A DNA stretch of 64,000 nucleotides from Dermatophagoides farinae (lineage: Eukaryota; Arthropoda; Arachnida; Sarcoptiformes; Pyroglyphidae): contig NC_134678.1 of the NCBI RefSeq assembly GCF_024713945.1, positions 1,364,001 through 1,428,000 of the forward strand, written 5' to 3'. The position numbers and the translations under genes were made by a program. The notes beneath the pieces are model-generated. The model was not told the DNA's origin. It did not search any database and worked only from the letters and a program-made list of their open reading frames with translations. Positions 11,101 through 24,940 of this stretch are shown here, piece by piece; within the stretch, counting starts at the first letter, position 1; each line of letters begins with the position of its first letter.

Positions 11101-14100
11101 ATTACTACTAATGCTGCTGTTGTTGTTGCTGCTGCTCGGTTGTTGTTGTTGTTGTTCACCATCAATATCTTAAAGATTTTTTTCCTTTTTTCTTTTGACA
11201 AATTGACATGATTCAAAATGAATCAGGATTTTCAGATGTTACAAACAAACAAAAACGAAAAGAAGAAGAAATAATCTAAGCAAAATAGAATGGAAAAAAC
11301 TTTCGTAGAGTAGAAATATTTGTGTGTGTGTGTGTGCAGTTGATTGATTGATTGAAACGAAACGAAACGAAACACAGAATAAAATCAAGTGTATATCATA
11401 TCTTTTCTTATTACTACACAGCAAGGAAAAGAAAACCAGGTCACCATAGAAACATCAAGTGTGTAATTGCTGCTGTTGTTCCATAAACTTTTGATTAAAA
11501 AAATAACAAAAAAAAGAAGAAATTTCTCATGAAAATAAATGAAAAATGAATAAGAATGAAAAAAAAAATTCGATCCAAATATCCTGTACCTATAAGTCGA
11601 GAATTTCAAAAAAAACAAACCATAGAAATTTGCATTACAAAAGTCTAGCCAAAAAAAAAATGCAATTTGGTATATAATGAAAATTAAAGGCCATAGATCA
11701 TCGTCATCAATATTAATTGAATAAATCGACATAGAGTAGTAGATAGCATGTGACAGGAAAAATATTTGATTAGACAAATAAATAGTGAATCACAAGATGA
11801 TGATGATGATGATGATAGGATTCTAAGATGAACAAAATTAACAAAACAAAAAAAATCATCACAGAATGATGATGATGATGGTGAAGAAAGATAGAATCTT
11901 GTCATCGTTGTCGTCGTCACATACAAGTTGAGAAGAAAAAAAAATTCATTAAATCTTAATTCATTGATGAATTATTTCCGTAGAAAAAAATTCCACAAAA
12001 TGGATAAAAAAAAGACCTACATTTCACAAATCAACGAACGAACTATTCATTTTCGTCCATTTTTCTAGCTTTAGGTTAAATATTCTTTTCATCATCATCA
12101 TCGTCATTTTAAACCGAAAAAAAATCCGACATATCAGTTTACTGAAACCGAAATAATTCATCATCCATTAATTCATTTTTTTTTTGGGAATTTATTATAC
12201 TGTGTGTGTGTGTGTGTGAACGAGAAAAAAAAATGAAAGAATTCAAAACACATTGCTAATGTATGTTCATTTTTTCATTCAGTGGAAAATGTGCAAAAAA
12301 ATTTAATACTAATAAATCATTCAAAAAAAAAATCCAAGACCAAAAAGAAGGAAAAATTTATGCAAATTCATACAATGCCATTTCCGGTACGCTAACGAAT
12401 AATCGCTCATCAACCCTTATACTAATCTATCTTTTATTTTTTTTGTTTAACAATCTGAATATGGCGCCTTGAATTAGAACAAAAACATTGATCCATCATA
12501 TTGAAGTCATTGATGATGTATAGAAGAAAATAATGAATATATTGGTCTGGTGCTTTGTATGAGACAAAAAAAAACCATATTATGATTGTCAAATTATCAT
12601 TATTCATGAATAATAATCATCATTATCAACGTCTGTTGTATGGTGTATGGTTACAATTAACCTTTTTTTTCACTGCACTGTCCATGAATCTCATTCATTG
12701 GACCTCCACACCGACAATATACATTGTTTCGATGATAATGATGATGATGAATAATGATGAAAATCATTAACGACGATGATGCTACTGCATGTGTTTTTTC
12801 TTTACCACACTCACACACATACATACACACATATCTGCCGATGGCATTCAAATCAGAAAACCAAATGGGAGAGTGTAAGTGAAAAAAAAATTCAAATACA
12901 AAATAAAAAACACATACACACAATTCATTTGAATATAACAGAAAAAAAATGGAACAGAATCGATCAGAATCATTCAAATCATTAGAATTTGTGTTGTATG
13001 CATGGTGTGTTGTAAACAAGGAATTTCTATTTCTATTTTTTTTCATTCATTCATTTTGTTTCATGTTGTTGCTGATTATGAATGTATAAAAAAAAACAGA
13101 AAAAAAAATTCAGAGGGAAAAAAAATTCCAGATTCATAGAGAATTGAAAGGGTTACAGTTTCTTTTCACTAACCGAGAGAAAGAAAAAAAAACTAAATCA
13201 ATTCAGCTACAATTACCATCAATTTTGTATGTATGTTTTTAAAAGTCAATGGAAAAAAAAGTGGCAATGACTGCTTTACAAATTCAAAATGTTTCGGAAT
13301 TGATTTTCAATCTGTCTGTCTTTCTGTGTTGTGTGTGTGTGTGTGTATGTTTTTTCTGAACAACAATTTGTTCAAATGCAAAAAAAATAAACGAAATAAA
13401 GAAAAACAACGAAAAAAAAATAAATCGAAAAACCTTGAATAAATTATCCTGAGCATGTGTGTGTGTGTGCGGGTGTGTGTATGTTTGGTGTTCCAATAAT
13501 TATGGAACCCATTATTTACAAAATCAAAAATCAAAGAATGAATAAATGAATGGATCAAGAGATTCATTCTCAGCATTTTTTTCAGGATCAAAAGAGAGAA
13601 AAAAAAATTTCCAATAAATTGATAGCTGAAACATTAAGCTGCACACACACACACACACACATCAATAACAATTTCAAATCAACCAAAAAAGACAAATAAA
13701 AAGTGTCAATATGAATTTACGAATTGATGAGGCCTAATTTTCAAAAACAGTTTAAGCATGCAAATAAAAAAATTTTTTTTTTGAAAAATATATTCCACTC
13801 ACGTTATCCTTTGTATTGATCATGGTGGGAAAATTTTCAGCCAAATGACCGATTAAATCTACATGGCCATTAATAACGGCCAAATGAAATGGTGTGAATG
13901 AATTTTGATCTCTAGTACGGGCAAATTGTGGATTTTTCGTTAGAATTTCCATTGCCATTTCAATTTCACCATTTATAATGGATGAATGTAGTTCATGAAT
14001 ACGTTCCATTGATTGTGGTATAGATTTAAGAAATTTTCTTGCATCTTCATCGAACGATGTTCGTCCAATCAATTCACCACCATAACCATCCAATAATAAT

Positions 14101-17100
14101 TCTTCCAATTGATTAACATTACCCGAATGTAATGCATTATTGATCTTTTCACGTATTGCAGGCTGTATAATATGTCTACGTTGTTGTTGTTGTTGTAATT
14201 TTGTTTCTCTATATATAAAAAAAAATAAAGTTTAAAAATCTTTTTTTTTCAAAAAAAAAAAAAAAAAACGAAGACAAAAATATTACCCATAAAATTTTGA
14301 ATGATAATGTAGATTGGATGTTGATGAAGAATTTGCCGTTAATTTGTTTACACCGATATTATTCTTACCAGTTGGTCGTAATGTTTCATTCGGAATGGAT
14401 AGAAAATGTACACGATAATAATCGGGTGTTTTTCCTTGCTATATATCATCATCATCATCATCATCATCAGCGGGATATTAGGACAAAAAAAAAGTAAAAG
14501 AAAACAGAAAATGTGAAAATTTGAAAACAGAAAGCCAGAGAGAGAGAGAGAGAGAGAAAACAAAATGATAAGTTTTCCGTTTCTCATATATATCCTTACA
14601 ATGAAAGAAATTATTTTAGCATCAAAAAAAAACTTTCATTTCAAATTAAAACATTCTCTCTCTCTCTCTTTTTGGTCATTATTAAAGTTTTTTTTTTGAT
14701 CATAATACTGCTAATTTTTTTCCATTTTACTTTCAAGTCAAGAAAACAAGAAAAAACAACAACGGAAAAATATTTTTGTCTGTTTGTTTGTTGGTTGGTT
14801 AACATTTATACACACACACACACAAGAGAATCTCACTGATTCATTTTTGCTATTTATCCACCTATACCATACACACACACACACACACACACATACATTG
14901 ATTCGTTTTTTTCGTGCTTAAAATACACTAAGCTCAAGAGAAATGGAATCAAATTTAATGACAATATTTTTTTTTGTTTTCTAGAAAAAGAAATCCATAG
15001 AAAAGGAAACCATTAACGGGTTTGTGTGTGTGTGTGTGTGTGTTGGTTCCAATATTATGTATCCTTTTATTACAACAATTACGAATAGAGTAACAAAAAA
15101 AAAGAAGAAAAAAAACGATAATCGTTTTTTCTTTTGTTTTTTAATAGAATATATAGACTGCATTTTACTGAATGATAACAACAACAACAACAAAAAATTC
15201 GTTTACTGCATCCAAAAAAAAAATCATAAACAAAAAGATAATTGGATTTAATTAACTTTTTGGTTTGATTTTTTTTTCGTTGTTGTTGTTGTTGTCTTTG
15301 TCGAAAAAAATTAATATATAAATTCATCAACATCAACATCAACACACATGCACATCATGCTTGATGTTGTGACATCTTTTTCATGCAAATCCTTTTTGTA
15401 CATCTTTTGTGTGTGTATGGATTCTATTATTTGATCAATCAATCGGGTGTAGAATTTTAGCTTGAAAAAAAATTGAAAAGAAAGAATATTTTAGCATATA
15501 GTTACCGAATCTCTGACACGTGAATCAGCACCAGCTTTGATCAACATTTTATAAATTTTATTTCCATTACGATTTGTTGTCGCTGTTGAATAATGTAATG
15601 CTGTACGTCCTTCACGATCTTTTGCATTCACTGTTTCAGGAAATTTATCCAATATATATTGTACCATTTCTAAATGACCCATAATGGTTGCTTTATGCAA
15701 TGGTGTCATGCCTAAATGATCTTTCGACAGGATATAATCACGTTTCTTTTTAATACCTTCTTGTAAAACGGTTAGATCGCCCATTGAAACAGCTTGATGT
15801 ATGTTTTGTATTTTATTCATTATAATCGGTACTGTTTCTTCAATATAATTCTTGGTCATAAACAAATCATCATTGGATTTTTGTTTCGTTAATAATAATG
15901 TCGATGCTTTTTGCCGTAAACGTTCACCATGTCCTTCCAATACAACACCTTCCAACATTTGTATATTATTTTCTTCAATCCATTTTTTTAAATTAGCTGA
16001 ATTGATTTCCATTTCTATAAATATCGTAATGCAAATGAAAAATGAGAAATACAAGAATATAATAAATCAAAGTTAATGACCAAAAAAAAAAAAACTCACT
16101 TTGTGTTTGGCGATGATTGTCATTATTATTATTATTGATCCCATTTGAATGTTGTTGTTGCTGCTGCTGTTGCTTATTATTGATAAGGCCACTGTTAGTA
16201 GCCATTTGATGGCCATTGGTTTCACCACTGGCGGCCACTACTGTTTTTGTTGTATCATCCATATCTAATAATATATAATGTGGGTGGAATTTCGGCAGAG
16301 GAGAATGGAAAACAAAAAATAAAGAATTAATGATCAATCATCATCAATTAAAATGAACAAAATAAAAATCTTTTTTTTATATATAAACGAAACAAACAGG
16401 AAAATAAAATATAAATTCACTGACCATTCATAATAATTTGATCGTCGTTGTCGACGTCAACGTTGTTGTTGTCAAAATTTTCGTTATTATTGTCAATGTT
16501 TATCGATTGATAACGATTCCAATTAGGTGATAAACTTCGTTCTTTTCCTAAAAAAAAGAAGTGATTAATAAAGTTATGATTTTTTTCTCAACAGAATAGA
16601 TTGGATTTTAGATAAAATTCATCGATCTTTTTTTCTTTGCTGTTTATATTTACAACATTTTTCATCATATTTCCGTTTCTACATGTGTGTGTGTGTTGTT
16701 GTTGTTGTTGTTGAAAATTTTTTCTCCTATAGATTCTACACAAAAATACAATGACCTACACGCCCACGCCCACGCATACACACACACACACACAAATGGT
16801 TGTCAATTGATCTCAATCAAATTCAAGAATTTAATATTAAACATTCCAACAGTAAAAAGAATATAAGTTGTATCATAAGAAGCATCATCATCATTATCTA
16901 ATATCATTATCATCCAAATACAAACACACAAGGCTCATGACAACAACAACAACAACAACAACTATTTAATGCTAAATGAAAACATTTAGTCAATGATAAC
17001 AAAACGAATGATGATGATGATAATGTGAATAAAGTTGAATGAAATTAGTTTGTTTTATTTTTTTTTTGTTGTTGTTGAATTGACATTTTAGTAAAATGAA

Positions 17101-20100
17101 AAAAAAGAATTACCAAATCAAAGTAATCAGATTCTACATACACAAAAAAAATTTTCAAATTCCAATTGTAAAAAAAAGAATAATATTCCGATTCTCACTT
17201 CTTTTGTTGTTGTTGCTGTTGAATACAATTCACACTTTATTCTAATCATTATTTTGATTGAACTATATTGAACTATCTAGTGTTTTTTTTTCATTTATTC
17301 TTGCCTTGGCCTTTGAAAATCAAATTCTTCATCATTCTCACAATACACAATTCTCGATATAATGAATCCTAAAAATATATAGAATTCATGATTTTGTCAT
17401 TCAAATAAAAAAAAAACAAAATTAACCTGACAAAAGCAGACAATATAATTGGCGCTACTAGAGTAAAGGGGATGAAAAATGAATGGAAACGGTGGTGGGG
17501 AAAAAATGAACTAATGCTATAATAAAATTTGTTATAAAACAGAAAAAAAATCTTCGACTTATAAACCCAAAATAAATAAATATATCAAAAAATAGATCTT
17601 TCCTATTACATTTTAAATTGAACAAACAAAACAAGACAAAACAAAAAAAACAGCGCTTCATTCAATTCTTTCATGTTTCGATTGCCATTGTTGTTGATGA
17701 TAGAAATAGAATCTGATTCAAATACAAGAATATTCGAGGCTGTTGTTGTTGTTTTGAATAACATGTACAAATACTGAAATTGTAAGCGAATGTAAACCAT
17801 CATCAGGGCAAAAAAAGGTATGTTCATGTTTCTTCTCCACACACACACACATGGAATTCAAAAAAACATTTTCTCAATCTTAATTTCTTCTTCTTCTTCA
17901 TTTTCATTTTATTCATTTTTGATGTTTATTTTCATTCACAAATGATGGTTGTTTTGTTTTGTTTGATGATCACATCATGTAAGCGATTGACGTCTTTTTT
18001 CAGCTGTTTTTTTCAAAAAAAAAAAAAATTTTTAAATTGAAATTTATGACTCTTTTATAAAAATTCACTGAAAAAAATTTGAAAAGAAAGGTAAAAAAAA
18101 CAAATCAAATCAATCACCATACTTTTTTTTCTACATAAGAAATGAAATTTTCCATTTCCCAATCTGGCCGATATATATATAAATGATATCTTTAGGCGTT
18201 TTTTGATTTTGAACAAATTTTTTATTTCTTTACTCTTCATTCGTTTTTACAGCCACATCATATCATCATTTGTCATTCATATGAAGAGATTCAGAGAAAA
18301 CAAAAATGATAATTCAAAACTTTTGAATATTCCAAAATCTCATTTTGTAGTGTATTATTATGGTGCTGGAAAAGTTTTTTTTTGTTTCGTTGTCTGATTA
18401 TCATTACACACACACACACGATATATATAGCTAATTTAAATTATAAACTTTTGCCAAAAAGCCGAAATAAATTCAAACTTTTTTTTGATAGTTTGTAAAA
18501 GTGGAAAAATATGAATAAATCTTTTTCTCTTTTGATTAGAAAAATTTTCTATTTTTACAGTGACTGTAAAAATAATGAATATATACATTCATCATCATAC
18601 AGCTGATAATGATGATAAAAAATTTGATAATAATTGAATTATATCGAATGATGATGATGATGGAAAAAAGTTGGCTAAATTATGATAATGAAACAACAAC
18701 AATAATTTTCACAGTGAAGCCAGCATTTTTTTTTAAATGAAAATAAACAAACGGCAAGCTCGAAAAATTTTAAAATTTGTCACGAAATGAAAAATTTTCG
18801 AAATTGAATGGCAAAAAAAAACAGACAAACACGACAAACAAACAGATGGTGACAATCGGAAAAAAACAATTATAAAATAAATGAAATTGAATACAAGTGA
18901 AGAAGAATAATATTTACTCACGTTTCAATGATGATGATGATGATGATGGTAATGATAATAATGGTGTTGGCGATAATGATGATTTCAGTAACTTAATCTT
19001 ATTAGCCAAATTAATTGTATGATTAGCATTTAAACGTTTAGAACGTTTACGTATCAGGGGTATGTTGATTTGTTCAGGTGAACGTAGATAAAAATCGGCT
19101 GTACGATTTTTCTATTGCATTTTTTTTTTTTTTTTTTAGTTTCAGTTTCGTTATTAAGTTAATTTGTGGTGAGAAAATAGAAACAGACAAATAGAAATCA
19201 TTCGTAAAAAATGTTACAAGAAAAAAAAAGTTTGAAGAAAAATGAAACAAAAAAAAAAAAAAAAACATTAAAAGAAAAAAAACTTTTAAAAATGGATTCA
19301 TTCGTTCATTCATTTTGATACAGGAAGATTAAATGAAACAACCAAATTACACTCTCTCTCTCTCTTTCTTTCTTTCTTCCTGGATAAATACTATGTACCA
19401 AAAACTTTTGTTGTTGTTGTTGTTGTTGGTACATAAAAAAAAGATACATTAATTCATTTAACACTGGAACAAAAGCACATGCTACATGCCTATTGGCTAT
19501 TGGCAAATAGAATTTTTTTTCCAATACTATTTTTCTATGTACAAATGAAGTGAAATCAAAAAAAAAATCATGCTAACAAATCCAAACCTGATCAAGTATT
19601 ATTGATGATTTTGGTCCATATTTTAATAACATATAATAAATAGAATGATCATCATCATTATCAGCTGTTAAACCGGCTGCATAATGTAATGGTGTGCGTT
19701 TTTCCTATGTATATATTAGAAAATAGAAACAAAAACAAAACATTATTTTCCATTTCATTTTCATAAGGAACGCCAAGAAGAAAAAAAAAGAAAAGAAAAG
19801 AAAAAAAAACACTCACATTATCTCCAAGATAAAGTATATTTGGACCAAAATTTAATACAATAAATTTAGCTAAATCAAAATGGCCATATAATACGGCCTT
19901 ATGTAATGGTGTTGCACCCAATTGATCACGTGAACAGATTAATGAATAACGATCCAATAATAATTGAAATTCTCTAACATTACCACGTGTAGCAGCTTTA
20001 TGTAATTGATCAATTTGATCCTTTTGATTGATTATTGATTTACACGCAGGAACAATGAAAAAAAATGGAGACAGAAACGAAAAAAACTTTTTCAACAAAT

Positions 20101-23100
20101 TTCTTTTCTTTCATATAAAATCACTACTAACCAAATAGTTGGGTAAATTATCAAGAAATTCTTGAACTAATGGTGCAGAAATGGCGTGTTCACCCAATAA
20201 TTTATCACCATAACCTTGTAATACTAATTCTTCAAGTTCACTTAAATTTCCTTGTCTAATTATTTCTTTAACATTTATCATACGATTCATTGATGAATGA
20301 AAAAATGTTGTCGATGGTGATGATTTTTTTGTTGGCGATGATACTAGTGATGATGATGATGATGATAAATCTGTTGTCCATTTATTTGGTGATTTATTAT
20401 TCCGATGATGATCATCGTTTGATTGTTGTCGATATTGAAATGATTGTGAATCGATCGATGATGGTGATAAATGTTGACCATAACCATTACCACTGTAACC
20501 GATATTTTGATAATGATGATGATTTTCAACTATTTTAGATTTCGAATTTTCAGTATACAAAGAAAAAACAAATGAAATGCAAGAAAAAAAAACAAAACAA
20601 CATTGGATAAGGTTATCAATCAATCAATACATTTTAATATATTGTATGTAAATTCGTAAATTTCGTAACAAAGGGACAATAACCGACAAACAAACAAACG
20701 ACACTAACAATAACAATAACACCACAGAGACAACCCACCATTTTATTCTGTATGTGTGCAAAAATAACCTTTAAAAGAAATTTTAAAATTTATTCTGAAC
20801 AAGAATTTATAATAGAATCAACTATTGTTGTTGTTGTTGTTGTGGGTTGTGGGTTGTTATTGTTGAATGAATAAATATTTATGAGATGAGATAATTTGAA
20901 TGACAAGAGAAAATCATTCAAGAGAAAAAGAAGAAGGCGAAAAATAGAAAATCCATCACAACCCTTTCATTTATTTTTTTTCTGCACTATACTCTAAAAT
21001 TGGTGATGTGATCATCATCAACAACAACAACAACAACAACCGAAAAAAACCATTCCAAAAATAACATGAGATTTGCATTTACCAAGAAAATTTATATTTT
21101 CATTTTGAATGATATTTTGAAATGAAAGGAAATGAAATCCTGAATATCCACAATCTCTATGTGTGTGTGTGTGTGTGTCTATATTTTCTCCAATGTATGA
21201 TGAATATTCAAGTATAAATAACATCAATGATGAATGAATGAAAATCGAATATTTTCTGCGAAAAAAAATATACAAAATCGATCAAAGACAATTTAGGACA
21301 AAAACAAAATGATATGATGAATATCAAATCAACAGAATTGAAAATATTCAGCCGTGAGATCCGAAAAACACAAAAAAAAACGAGAAAATTTTTTTCAGAA
21401 AATGTCATCATTATATATGAATGGCTCTTTCATATTTTTTTTTCTGCCTTCACTTGATTATTATTATTATCATCATCATCATCATTATAGATTGTTTAGT
21501 ACAAAAAAGATGATGAAAACGACAAACAAACAAACACGAAAATTCATATCTTATCCACTATTGTATTTTGTATTTTAATATTAATAAAAAAAAACTTTTT
21601 ATTTTTTCTCTTGGATTTTACCATATGATAATGATAGCTTTCATTCTCTGCATGTGTATATACTGGGTGTGTGTGTGTATTTATTTGTTGTTGTTGTTGT
21701 TTTTTTTTCGCTAGAAAAATTCCATTGAATTCAATGACGAAAAAGAGAGAAAAAAACACATTAATGTTAGACAACAACAAAAAACAACGTAATAGACGAT
21801 TATCATCATCATGAAAAAAAGAATCCATGTTGTTGTTGTTGTTAAAGTTGTTAAAGTCAGTTATTTTCATTCATTGCTAACTATTATTTCATTATTCGTT
21901 GTCGTCATTGAAAATATGACAACGATTATAGCGGTGATGATGATGATGATGACCTAAATAATGAATATTATGAAGAAGCAAAAAAAAAAAAAAAAAGAAC
22001 AATAACCACACCAGTAAGATAACGTGTGTGTGTGTGTGTGTGTATTCATTGTAAGAAATTCATAAAAATGATGATTTTTTTTTCTTCAAAGGGGCTCATC
22101 ATAAATAAACTAAATGAAAAGTAAAAGTAAAGCTTTGAAAGGAAACACACATACAGACACACACACACACACACACAAACAAAACATAGTCATAGGGATA
22201 AGATTCTATGCATGCAAGTGTGTGTGTGTGTGTATATGAAAATTGAAGAATAAGCCAAACACGAAGTGTGTGTGTGTTTTTTTTTTTTTTTTTTGATGAT
22301 GATGAACATGAAGTAGAAAAAAAAATTTCAATTTCCTAAACCTCTTTTCTTGATGAAGAAGAAGAAAAAAAGTAGAGTTCTTATCATCTGATAATGATAC
22401 ACTTATGGCTTCTTTCGTTTCCATGTAATAATATCGTCGGTGTTTTTCTTTTGTTTTACTTGAAGTGATGAACAGAAAAAAAAATTCTAATCATTTTTTT
22501 GACTCGAAACAAAACAAAACAAAAAGAATTTGTTTACAATGTCATTTCAATGACAGAATATTTGCCAAATCATTTGAATTGGAAAAGGAAATTCTGGTTA
22601 TTCTGGAAATAAAACCGATAAACAAAGCATTGAATTTGAATTTGAATTGCTTTAAAAAGAAAAAAGTTTTGAAAAAATGATGATATTCAATTAATAATGA
22701 TGAAAAAAATAAGTCAACAACAAAAACAATCATCATCAATATCATAATTGCTAATACACGTACAATATATGAATATAATGAGCCTTAATTAGTAGTAAAA
22801 GGCAACCATAATTAAAATCGGTAATGTATGTTATGTATATTATTATGATTATTATTCCACAGTGTAATTCAGATTTGAGTGAGAGTGAAATAAATATACA
22901 GACAGACAACAAGATTTTTTTTTTTTGAAGAATTGAAAAAGAAGAAGAAAAAAAAACATTGGGTGTGATTTACATAATTTTTTTTTGCGCAATATAATCA
23001 TAAACATCATTCTTGAAGTAAATAATAAAAAAAAATAATGAGATACAAATCTCCTATGTATTTGTGCGTGTGTGTATGTGTAATAGTAGCTCGGTTATTA

Positions 23101-23254
23101 TGTCATTTGTTTACATACACGCATTCATTCATTCATTCATTCATTTTTTTCGTTTTGAGTACATTTAATGATGAAATGTGATCGAATATATAGATTCTCA
23201 AGGTCAATTCGGGTTCAAATTTCAATAATTTGAACTCTGAAAATAATGAAACCA

Positions 23255-23285
<31 letters not shown>

Positions 23286-24907
23286 AAAACCCACCATTAA
23301 CTTGATAGATAATTCAATAAAGTCGTATATCATTCATCACCCACAGACACACAAACATTAACCCTAAAGCCATAACAGTCGTCGTCATTGTAGAAGATCA
23401 CACATTTTCATTCGTTCATTTTTTTCAATTCTTTCTTGGAAAAAAAAAATTTTTCTTTTTGTTCAAAAATGTTTTGATGATAAACTGCCAATTCAATGAC
23501 TCAAGGCATCATGGAAACTAAAAAAAAAACAAAGGAGAGAAATGAAATTTGTTTTTCAACAAAAATTTCATTCGAAAATAAATAAATGATGATCATCATC
23601 ATTGCCAAAAAAAAGAAATGAACAATAATTTTGCATGCATGCAGAAACAATTTGCCCATCCAATCAATGAAGAATACAGAAAAAAAACTTTTTAATTGTA
23701 AAAAAAATAATTTCCAAAATTTTGTTCAATTCAATGGAATTTGGAAAATGAAAAAGAAAAATTCTTCGATATCAAATGGAGAGATATTATCATATTCAAA
23801 TGAATAATAATATGACGAATTCCATTCTTTTCATTTTTCAGTCCAAATTTTGGAAAAAAAATATTTGAAAAACACATACACACACAGAATATTGCGAGGC
23901 AAAACTAGCGACAACAAGCAAATTTTCAAATCATCATCATCATATTTTATGCTTCATAATTTCTTCATCAAAATTTCAATGTAAATAATAAAGTAACTTT
24001 TCGAGAATTTTCTATCATCATTCAAAACAACAACACACACACACACACGCACACAAACTCATTAAAAACATTTTGAGTATTTGAATGAGAAAAATTCATT
24101 GATGATTCTGGTAAAAATAAAAAATTTTTTTTTGTCAATTTTTTTAGTCAACCAGTGACAACATTGTCAAAAGAAGACCAAGAAGAATTCGATTCATTAT
24201 GTAAAAAAAAGAATTTCAAATTCAAGAGGGACAAAAAAGACAAATTTGGCAAAAAAAAAATTCCATGGAAAACAAGAAAATTGATAAAAAAAAAAAAAAA
24301 AAAATTTCCTTCATTCGGTCATCATCAGAGAAACAAATTATATTATTTATTTTAATCAGCTCAGTTGAATTTATGAAAATGTAGAACGGAAAAAAAAGAT
24401 GAAAAAAATATCGGCAAAGTAAATTACAGGAAAAAAGTTTTTTTTCCAATTCTCAAAACGATTCTTCATACAGAATAATTTGCCGGTTTCAAATCTATCA
24501 GCATCCATGTATGTGTGTGTGTGTGTGTGTGTGTATGTGTGTGGTATCAAATTGAATAATTTACATTGGAGTTTTTTTTTCTTGCTGATAATTAATGGAA
24601 ATGAAAACTTCCATTAATTCATATGGGAATTCAGATTCCCCCTCATTCATTCATTTATTCATTCATATTGGTATCAAATTACTCATCTCTATCCATTAAT
24701 TATATACAATCTTCAATACTAATTTTTAAATAGAATAAAAATTTAGAATCGAATTGCAAGTTAATAATAATCCATTAGTTCATTCAATCAACATAATATG
24801 TTCAGCGTTTGTATGTGTGTGTTATAATCTCAAGTGAATTTCAAAAAAAAAGTTTTCCAACGAAAAAATAATAATCAACGATTGGAAAAAAAGTTTGAAT
24901 ATTAAAT

Positions 24908-24940
<33 letters not shown>

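Larger units (their letters stand above)
8306..13802 (-). other. Intron 13 of the ankyrin gene (5.5 kb, carries a hAT-like element)
   Basis: This is the largest intron of the gene. It contains the inserted element at 8920-10849. The remaining sequence shows only microsatellites and A/T runs. Confidence 0.75.

Noticed and set aside
24155-24355. Plus-strand open frame with TTLSKEDQEEFDSLCKKK and many lysines
   Set aside because: Preceded by an acceptor-like TTTTTTTAG, but it runs into a poly-A tract, has no partner exon and lies within an intron of the opposite strand. Chance is more likely.
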